The notes under the pieces: model-generated
Databases searched by the model: none
Seen by the model: the letters and a program-made list of their open reading frames with translations, nothing else
What the model was told of the DNA's origin: nothing
From: Burkholderiaceae bacterium
GTDB lineage: Bacteria; Pseudomonadota; Gammaproteobacteria; Burkholderiales; Burkholderiaceae_F
Length of the DNA: 6,633 nt
Direction: 5' to 3'
NCBI GenBank assembly: GCA_013696665.1
Contig: JACCYC010000382.1
Location: 1-6,633 of the forward strand
Translations under genes and position numbers: made by a program
Part shown: positions 1-4,786 of the stretch, one piece after another
Layout: every line of letters begins with the position of its first letter
Position numbering within the stretch: position 1 is the stretch's first letter

Positions 1-1653
1 AGCGCGACGGCCAGCCGGCACATGGCCGCTGCGGCCAATCCGCTCGCGACCGAAGCGGGGCTGGAGATTCTGCGCGCCGGTGGCAGCGCGGTCGATGCCG
101 CCGTTGCGATTCAGATGGTGCTGACGCTGGTCGAGCCCCAAAGCTCCGGAGTGGGTGGCGGCGCGTTCATGATGCATTGGGACGGGCGCAGCGTCATCGC
201 TTACGACGGGCGCGAGACAGCGCCGATGGCGGCAGACGAAAAATTGTTTCTGTTGCCCGATGGCAAGGCGATGCCGTTTTACGACGCGGTTGTTGGTGGC
301 CGATCGGTTGGGACCCCAGGCACCGTGCGCATGCTCGAGACGGCTCATAGGCGTTACGGCAAGCTGCCCTGGGCCCGCCTGTTGGAGCCCGCGATTCGCC
401 TCGCCGAAAACGGTTTCGCCATGTCGCCGCGGCTCAACATGCTGCTGACGGCGGAGAAGTATTTAAAGAGCGATCCGGCAGCGGCTGCGTATTTCTACAA
501 CGCCGACGGCTCTGCAAAAGCGGTCGGCACGTCGATGCGCAACCCAGCGCTCGCTACAACGCTGCGCGCGTTGGCGGCCAATCCTAACGCGATGTATGTG
601 GGCGATATTCCTGCTGAGATCGTCAAGGCCGTGCGTGCGCACTCGAACGCGGGTGCGCTAGCCGTCACCGATTTCTCGGCGTACCAGGTCAAGCAACGCG
701 AGCCTATTTGCAGCGACTACCGGCAATGGAGAGTCTGCGGGTTCCCGCCGCCGTCTTCTGGCGGGATCGCAGTGGCGCAGATGCTAGGCATTTTTTCAGC
801 CAGAAACATCGGGGTTGTGCCGCCGACGCGCGACGATGGAAAGCTGAAGCCGCAAGCCGAAGCGGTGCATTTGTTTTCCGAGGCGGGTCGGCTCGCCTTT
901 GCTGATCGCGGTTTGTATGTGGCGGACAGTGATTTCGTCAGCGTCAACGTCGCCGGCCTGCTTGATCCCAGCTACTTGAAACAGCGCGCCGCGTTGATCG
1001 GCGACAAAAGCATGGGCACGGCTAAACCCGGCGTGCCGCCCGGAACCAAAACAAGCGCCGCTTCGGATCCATCGCCTGACAAGGCAGCAACTTCGCACAT
1101 TTCAGTGGTCGACAGCTTTGGCAATGCGATTTCAATGACGACCACGATCGAAGATGTATTCGGATCGCGTGTGATGGTGCGCGGTTTTCTTCTGAACAAC
1201 GAGCTGACCGATTTCTCGCTGGCGCCGAGCGCCGATGGCGTGCCGATCGCCAACCGGGTGCAACCGGGCAAGCGACCCCGCAGCTCGATGGCGCCGGTAT
1301 TGGTGTTCGATCGCGCCAGCGGGCAGCTGGTCGCGACGATGGGTTCACCCGGAGGCTCACAGATCATTGGGTACGTCACCAAGACGCTGGTTGGCGTGCT
1401 CGATTGGAATCTTGACGTGCAGCAGGCGATCTCTCTGCCGAACTTCGGTTCGCGCAATGGCCCGACCGAGCTTGAGCGGGGTCAGTTCACGCAGCCTATC
1501 GTTGAAGCGCTCAAAGCACGCGGACATGACGTGCGCGAGATCGATATGGGAAGTGGCCTGCAGGGAATCGTGCGCGTGAAACTGCCGAACGGGTCTCTTG
1601 GCTGGTCGGGAGGCGCCGACCCGCGGCGTGAAGGTGTGGCGCTCGGGGACTGA
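1..1653 (+). CDS. ggt: gamma-glutamyltransferase (GGT), 5'-truncated by the window edge
   Basis: GGT is an N-terminal nucleophile hydrolase, usually periplasmic, that removes or transfers the gamma-glutamyl group of glutathione and related compounds. It is made as a proenzyme that cuts itself into a large and a small subunit. The frame is open from base 1. The first ATG, at base 22, lies inside the family's conserved N-terminal motif (MAAAANPLATEAG), so it is not the true start; the real start and any signal peptide lie upstream. Visible landmarks: the DGRETAP motif with the expected substrate-carboxylate arginine (codon 211-213); the self-cleavage and nucleophile threonine in TSHISVVD (codon 1090-1092), giving a small subunit of 187 residues; LLNNELTDFS (around 1190-1215); the RSSM serine pair (1282-1287); and the GSPGGS oxyanion loop (1342-1359). 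The catalytic residues are intact, so it is probably active. The Glu in TIEDVFG and the NNELTDF motif resemble Bacillus-type GGT more than the E. coli enzyme. The assignment to GGT rather than cephalosporin acylase or CapD is firm on overall motifs, but the physiological substrate is not proven. Confidence -1.
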   Translation, partial: SATASRHMAAAANPLATEAGLEILRAGGSAVDAAVAIQMVLTLVEPQSSGVGGGAFMMHWDGRSVIAYDGRETAPMAADEKLFLLPDGKAMPFYDAVVGGRSVGTPGTVRMLETAHRRYGKLPWARLLEPAIRLAENGFAMSPRLNMLLTAEKYLKSDPAAAAYFYNADGSAKAVGTSMRNPALATTLRALAANPNAMYVGDIPAEIVKAVRAHSNAGALAVTDFSAYQVKQREPICSDYRQWRVCGFPPPSSGGIAVAQMLGIFSARNIGVVPPTRDDGKLKPQAEAVHLFSEAGRLAFADRGLYVADSDFVSVNVAGLLDPSYLKQRAALIGDKSMGTAKPGVPPGTKTSAASDPSPDKAATSHISVVDSFGNAISMTTTIEDVFGSRVMVRGFLLNNELTDFSLAPSADGVPIANRVQPGKRPRSSMAPVLVFDRASGQLVATMGSPGGSQIIGYVTKTLVGVLDWNLDVQQAISLPNFGSRNGPTELERGQFTQPIVEALKARGHDVREIDMGSGLQGIVRVKLPNGSLGWSGGADPRREGVALGD

Positions 1654-1690
1654 GTGCGAAACGTCCGCGGTAGACTTCCATTTTGTGCGC

Positions 1691-1697
1691 AGGCAGG
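1691..1697 (+). promoter_or_regulatory. ribosome binding site that sets the peroxiredoxin start
   Basis: AGGCAGG lies 6 bases before the ATG at 1704. It favours that ATG over the in-frame TTG at 1683, which has no such site and would add seven residues not expected for the family. Confidence 0.6.
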
Positions 1698-1703
1698 AAA
1701 ATC

Positions 1704-2210
1704 ATGACCATCAAAGTTGGAGACAAGCTGCCGGAAGGCGAACTGCAGGAGTTCGTCGAGACCGCAACAGAAGGCTGCTCGCTCGGGCCGAATACGTTCA
1801 AAGTCCAGGAACTGACGAAGGGCAAAAAAATCGTGATCTTCGGCCTGCCCGGCGCCTACACGCCAACCTGTTCTGCGAAGCACGTGCCGGGTTATGTGGA
1901 GCAGTTTGGCGCGTTGAAATCAAAGGGCATCGATGAGGTGTGGTGCCTGTCGGTCAATGATCCGTTCGTGATGGGAGCGTGGGGGCGCGACCAGAAAACC
2001 GGCGGCAAGGTTCGAATGATGGCCGATGGGTCGGCCGCGTATACCAAGAAGCTTGGACTCGAGTTCGACCTCAGCGCGCGCGGAATGGGAATGCGTGCGC
2101 AGCGCTTCTCGATGCTGGTTGACGATGGCGTCGTCAAATCATTGAACATCGAGAGCGCCGGAAAATTTGAAGTCAGCGGTGCCGATACCATTTTGAAGCA
2201 GATGAACTGA
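1704..2210 (+). CDS. peroxiredoxin, PrxII/Prx5 type (thiol peroxidase)
   Basis: This enzyme reduces hydrogen peroxide and alkyl hydroperoxides through a cysteine thiol and is expected in the cytoplasm. At 168 residues it has the normal length of the PrxII/Prx5 family. The active-site motif PGAYTPTCS (residues 49-57) carries the peroxidatic Cys56. Cys81, in VWCLSVNDPFVM, lies 25 residues later, the spacing of the two cysteines in plant PrxII enzymes, so it is the likely resolving cysteine. A third cysteine, Cys25, is near the N-terminus. Arg131 or Arg134, in GMRAQRFSMLVDDG, fits the catalytic arginine region. The start at ATG 1704 is chosen for its Shine-Dalgarno match and because the protein then begins MTIKVGDKLP, as the family does. 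PrxII/Prx5 members are usually reduced by glutathione/glutaredoxin or thioredoxin; no glutaredoxin domain is fused here. It follows ggt by 50 bases and precedes the Mpo1-like gene by 24 bases. Family call is secure; the reductant is unknown. Confidence 0.93.
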   Translation: MTIKVGDKLPEGELQEFVETATEGCSLGPNTFKVQELTKGKKIVIFGLPGAYTPTCSAKHVPGYVEQFGALKSKGIDEVWCLSVNDPFVMGAWGRDQKTGGKVRMMADGSAAYTKKLGLEFDLSARGMGMRAQRFSMLVDDGVVKSLNIESAGKFEVSGADTILKQMN

Positions 2211-2224
2211 TCGACCTCAAACGC

Positions 2225-2231
2225 GGGAGGA
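2225..2231 (+). promoter_or_regulatory. ribosome binding site of the Mpo1-like gene
   Basis: GGGAGGA sits 3 bases before the ATG at 2235, counted from its last base. It is a strong Shine-Dalgarno match at slightly short spacing and supports this start. It lies inside the 24-base gap after the peroxiredoxin stop codon, consistent with a two-gene transcript. Confidence 0.6.
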
Positions 2232-2234
2232 CAG

Positions 2235-2732
2235 ATGAAAACGCTGGAAGAGCAGATGTCGGTCTATCTTCAATACCATCGAAATCCCCGCAACCGGCTC
2301 ACGCATTTCGTGGGCGTTCCGTTGATCATGTTTTCGTTGTTCGTCCTGCTTGCTCTGCTGCGCGTCGAAGTCGCAGGCTTTTCGATCTCTGCCGCAACCG
2401 TGCTTGCAGTGCTTGTACTGATCTACTACTTCAGACTCGACGCAGTCCTCGCGGCGGCGATGACTCTGTTCGTTGCCGTCCTGCTGCTCGCCGCACACGC
2501 GGTCGCGACCGAGGGCGTGCGGCCGGCGCTGCTGGTCTTTGCCGCATCATTCATTGGCGGCTGGATCTTGCAGCTGATCGGGCACGTCTTCGAAGGCAAG
2601 AAACCGGCTTTTATGCACAATTTTTTTCAGGTGTTCATCGCGCCAATCTTCCTGATGGCTGAGGTGTTCTTCGCGTTTGGATACAAGCGAGAGGTCGCCG
2701 AGCGGATGGAAAATCTCGCTTCCCGCTCGTAA
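2235..2732 (+). CDS. DUF962 / Mpo1-like integral membrane protein
   Basis: The 165-residue protein matches the DUF962 (yeast YGL010w/Mpo1-like) family. The yeast member is an Fe(II)-dependent dioxygenase that shortens 2-hydroxy fatty acids by one carbon; the role of bacterial members is not established. Two family motifs are clear: an N-terminal YHRNPRNRLTHFVGVP block (residues 14-29) with His15 and His24, and GGWILQLIGHVFEGKKPAF (108-126) with His117, followed by His128. These histidines are candidates for iron ligands. Hydrophobic segments at about 24-43, 49-67, 70-91, 98-119 and 131-149 suggest four or five membrane spans in the inner membrane. The start is supported by a strong ribosome binding site. 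It is 24 bases behind the peroxiredoxin and ends 6 bases from the murJ stop, leaving no room for a dedicated terminator. Family membership is well supported; enzymatic activity is inferred from the retained histidines. Confidence 0.87.
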   Translation: MKTLEEQMSVYLQYHRNPRNRLTHFVGVPLIMFSLFVLLALLRVEVAGFSISAATVLAVLVLIYYFRLDAVLAAAMTLFVAVLLLAAHAVATEGVRPALLVFAASFIGGWILQLIGHVFEGKKPAFMHNFFQVFIAPIFLMAEVFFAFGYKREVAERMENLASRS

Positions 2733-2738
2733 AACATG

Positions 2739-4280
2739 CTAGCCGCGACGCACGCGGAAATCGATTGACCGGAAGCCCAGCATCAGCAACGCAACGAAGT
2801 AGCCCAGCGCCGCTACGCCGATTACCGCGGTTAACAACCCAGCGCGCTGCCACGGAGCATCCTGCATCGCGGTCCAGTTAAGCGACCGCTGCGCTCCCCA
2901 CAGGACAGCAGCAAGGACCATCAGCGCCACTGCCAGGCGCAATATGAATTTTCCCCAACCTGCAGCCGGGTGATACAGGTTCTTTCGTTTGAGGCCAACA
3001 AACAGCGCGAGTGCATTGGCGCACGCACCCAGCCCCACCGACAGCGCAAGCCCAGCGTGCGCAAACAGCGGTACTAGCGCGAGATTCGCGACCTGCGTTG
3101 CAATCAGAACCACGATCGCAATCTTGACCGGGGTCCGAATGTCCTTGTGCGCGTAAAACCCCGGCGCAAGAATTTTTACTGCAATCAATCCAAGCAGGCC
3201 CACTGCGTAGCCGATCACCGCCAGCGATGTCTGGCGGACGTCCGCAGCAGTGAACTCACGGCCTTGAAACAACACGGACACGATGCCTTCAGCGGCGAAG
3301 CCAAGGCCCACCGCGGCGGGTAACGCCAGCAGGAACACCAGGCGCAGCCCCCAATCGAGCAAATGCGAATACTCGGTTGCACGCTGTTCGGCGAATGCGG
3401 CCGACAGGCTCGGCAGCAGCACAGTTCCAAGGGCAACGCCAAGCAGCGCGGTTGGAAACTCCATCAGCCGGTCGGCAAAGGCCAGCCAGGTCACGCTGCC
3501 CGTCGCCAGATGCGACGCGATGTTCGTGTTGATGATTATGCTGATCTGAGCGACCGAAACCGCAAATAGGGCCGGGACCATAAGGCGCCCCACCCGCCGC
3601 ACGTCGGGATCGCGAAACGCCGTCAGCGGAGACGACCCCGTGAGCCTCACGCCGATTCGGTGTAGCGCCGCGACCTGCATCGCGAGCTGCAGCGCCCCGC
3701 CGATCACGACCGCAAACGCGAGGGCCATGATGGGTTGTTCCAGCCGCGGTGCCAGCCAAATTGCGCAAGCGATGAATGAAACGTTCAACAACACCGGAGT
3801 AAACGCCGGCACTGCGAATCGCCGGTACGTGTTCAGAACCCCCGCGGCCAACGCCACCAGCGACATGAAGAGGATGTAGGGAAACATCCATCGCGTCATC
3901 AGCGTCGCTAGGCTAAACGCGTCGGGGTTACGCGCCAGCCCAGAGGCGATCACCCACACCAGGACCGGCGCCGCAATCACACCCAATACCGAAACGCCAA
4001 TCAACACGCAAAAGAGCGCGGTTGCAATGCGGTTGATGAACACGCTGGCTTGCGCCTCATCCTGATGCCCGCGCACGTCGGCAAGCATCGGGACGAATGC
4101 CTGCTGAAAGGCCCCCTCGGCGAACATTCGCCGCAGCAGGTTGGGAATCCGGAACGCGACGTTAAAGGCGTCGGTGGCGGCGCTAACCCCGAAGATGCGC
4201 GCTATCAGCATCTCGCGCGCGAGACCCGTGATACGGGAAATGAGGGTCAGACCGCTAACGGTGGCAAGGGCTCGGAGCAA
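2739..4280 (-). CDS. murJ: lipid II flippase MurJ (MviN family)
   Basis: MurJ moves undecaprenyl-linked peptidoglycan precursor (lipid II) across the inner membrane and is a MOP-superfamily polytopic protein. From the TTG at 4280 it has 513 residues, against about 511 in E. coli, and hydrophobic segments along its length fit the usual 14 spans. Functionally important charged residues known from E. coli are present: Arg16 and Arg22 in SRITGLAR, Asp37 in AATDAF, Arg50 in NLLRR, and Arg271 in ADRLMEFP. The motifs LLRRMFAEGAF, GVALGTVLLPSLS and VKILAPGFYAHKDIRTPVKIA are typical. The start is odd: a TAA at 4293-4295 lies five codons before the TTG and no ATG or GTG falls between them. The E. coli methionine aligns two codons upstream of the TTG, near an ATC codon (4287-4289). 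No good Shine-Dalgarno sequence is visible for either choice. The gene is divergent from rpsT and convergent with the Mpo1-like gene. Function is secure; the exact start is not. Confidence 0.95.
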   Translation of the reverse strand: MLRALATVSGLTLISRITGLAREMLIARIFGVSAATDAFNVAFRIPNLLRRMFAEGAFQQAFVPMLADVRGHQDEAQASVFINRIATALFCVLIGVSVLGVIAAPVLVWVIASGLARNPDAFSLATLMTRWMFPYILFMSLVALAAGVLNTYRRFAVPAFTPVLLNVSFIACAIWLAPRLEQPIMALAFAVVIGGALQLAMQVAALHRIGVRLTGSSPLTAFRDPDVRRVGRLMVPALFAVSVAQISIIINTNIASHLATGSVTWLAFADRLMEFPTALLGVALGTVLLPSLSAAFAEQRATEYSHLLDWGLRLVFLLALPAAVGLGFAAEGIVSVLFQGREFTAADVRQTSLAVIGYAVGLLGLIAVKILAPGFYAHKDIRTPVKIAIVVLIATQVANLALVPLFAHAGLALSVGLGACANALALFVGLKRKNLYHPAAGWGKFILRLAVALMVLAAVLWGAQRSLNWTAMQDAPWQRAGLLTAVIGVAALGYFVALLMLGFRSIDFRVRRG

Positions 4281-4303
4281 GCTGTCGATGGGTTACGAAG
4301 GTT

Positions 4304-4332
4304 TAGTCACGGGCGGGCTGATTTGCTATAGT
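4304..4332 (+). promoter_or_regulatory. rpsT promoter, extended -10 type
   Basis: The -10 element TATAGT (4327-4332) is preceded by TGC (4324-4326), making an extended -10. A -35-like TAGTCA (4304-4309, four of six consensus bases) lies 17 bases upstream. It is followed by the GC-only stretch GCGCGGCC (4333-4340), a discriminator typical of promoters of translation genes that are shut down in the stringent response. Transcription would start near 4339-4341, giving a leader of about 60 bases before rpsT. The elements are seen in the sequence; regulation by ppGpp is inferred. Confidence 0.6.
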
Positions 4333-4356
4333 GCGCGGCCCTTGAAATCTTAGTTT

Positions 4357-4376
4357 CCGCAGCGCACGCTAGGCGG
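4357..4376 (+). other. predicted hairpin in the rpsT mRNA leader
   Basis: CCGCAGC (4357-4363) can pair with GCT (4368-4370) and GCGG (4373-4376), with a four-base loop (4364-4367) and a two-base bulge (4371-4372), giving a 7-bp stem. It lies between the predicted transcription start and the rpsT start codon. S20 is known in E. coli to repress its own translation, so a leader structure may matter, but no specific binding site is recognised here. Confidence 0.35.
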
Positions 4377-4399
4377 TTGCTTCGCTGGACACGAATCTT

Positions 4400-4663
4400 A
4401 TGGCTAATAGCAAACAAGCCCGCCACCGGGCCCGACAATCGACGGTTCGCAACGCCCATAACTCGGCGCAGCGCTCGCGTTTGCGCACGGCGATCAAGTC
4501 GGTGCGCAAGGCAATCGAGGCAGGCGACAAAAACGCTGCGATGGAAACGCTGAGCCGCGCGACCGGTGTGATCGATTCGATCGCCGATAAAAAGGTCGTT
4601 CACAAGAACACCGCGTCCCGCAACAAGAGCCGACTGGCTGCCGCCATCAAATCGATGGGGTAG
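4400..4663 (+). CDS. rpsT: 30S ribosomal protein S20
   Basis: S20 is a small, basic, helical protein that binds 16S rRNA and helps assemble the 30S subunit. The 87-residue product has the usual family length and the expected motifs: [13 protein letters not shown] at the N-terminus, [24 protein letters not shown] in the middle, and a C-terminal segment containing [24 protein letters not shown]. It is rich in Lys and Arg. The ATG at 4400 gives the standard MANS start. The bases just before it (about 4385-4399) contain no convincing Shine-Dalgarno sequence, which fits the poorly initiated, self-regulated rpsT mRNA known in E. coli. It is transcribed away from murJ from the promoter at 4304-4332. 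No strong terminator follows the gene. Confidence 0.97.
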   Translation: MANSKQARHRARQSTVRNAHNSAQRSRLRTAIKSVRKAIEAGDKNAAMETLSRATGVIDSIADKKVVHKNTASRNKSRLAAAIKSMG

Positions 4664-4786
4664 GTTGAAGGCGGGGATCACTCCCTGACCCTGGCCGCCA
4701 TTGTTTGCGTCTAAGCGGCGTATGGCTACTAATCGTTGTGAGTGCACGTCTGACCGCGTAGCGTCGCGTATGGACGCACTCTGACC
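4664..4786 (+). other. intergenic region between rpsT and the decarboxylase, with a possible 20-codon leader ORF
   Basis: This 123-base stretch holds a weak possible hairpin (GGCGG at 4670-4674 with CCGCC at 4695-4699, 20-base loop) followed by ATTGTTTG, which is a poor terminator at best. A 20-codon ORF runs from ATG 4722 to TGA 4782-4784, two bases before the decarboxylase ATG at 4787. It encodes three arginines and two cysteines but has no clear ribosome binding site. No convincing promoter is visible, so the decarboxylase could be read through from rpsT or have its own weak promoter here. Confidence 0.3.

Noticed and set aside
22..24. ATG at base 22 as the ggt start
   Set aside because: The frame is open upstream to base 1 and this Met is inside the conserved GGT motif; a start here would remove the N-terminal strand and signal peptide.
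1251..1268. Short direct repeat CAACCGGG twice, ten bases apart, in ggt
   Set aside because: It lies within conserved coding sequence (NRVQPG) and is easily explained by chance codon use.
972..1457. 161-codon minus-strand ORF opposite ggt
   Set aside because: It is antisense to the conserved catalytic half of GGT, with no motif or ribosome binding site to support it.
2743..2757. Inverted repeat CCGCG-ACGCA-CGCGG at the murJ 3' end as a bidirectional terminator
   Set aside because: The stem is only 5 bp. There is no T-run on the plus side, and on the minus side the TTTT is about nine bases away and beyond the stop codon.
3289..3891. 200-codon minus-strand ORF inside murJ in another frame
   Set aside because: It is a GC-rich shadow frame of murJ with no recognisable domain; the murJ frame carries all conserved motifs.
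4670..4708. rpsT terminator
   Set aside because: A 5-bp stem with a 20-base loop and a broken T tract is too weak to call; it is described only within the intergenic entry.
4736..4764. Promoter for the decarboxylase (TTGTGA with TAGCGT)
   Set aside because: The -10 matches only three of six consensus bases and there is no extended element.
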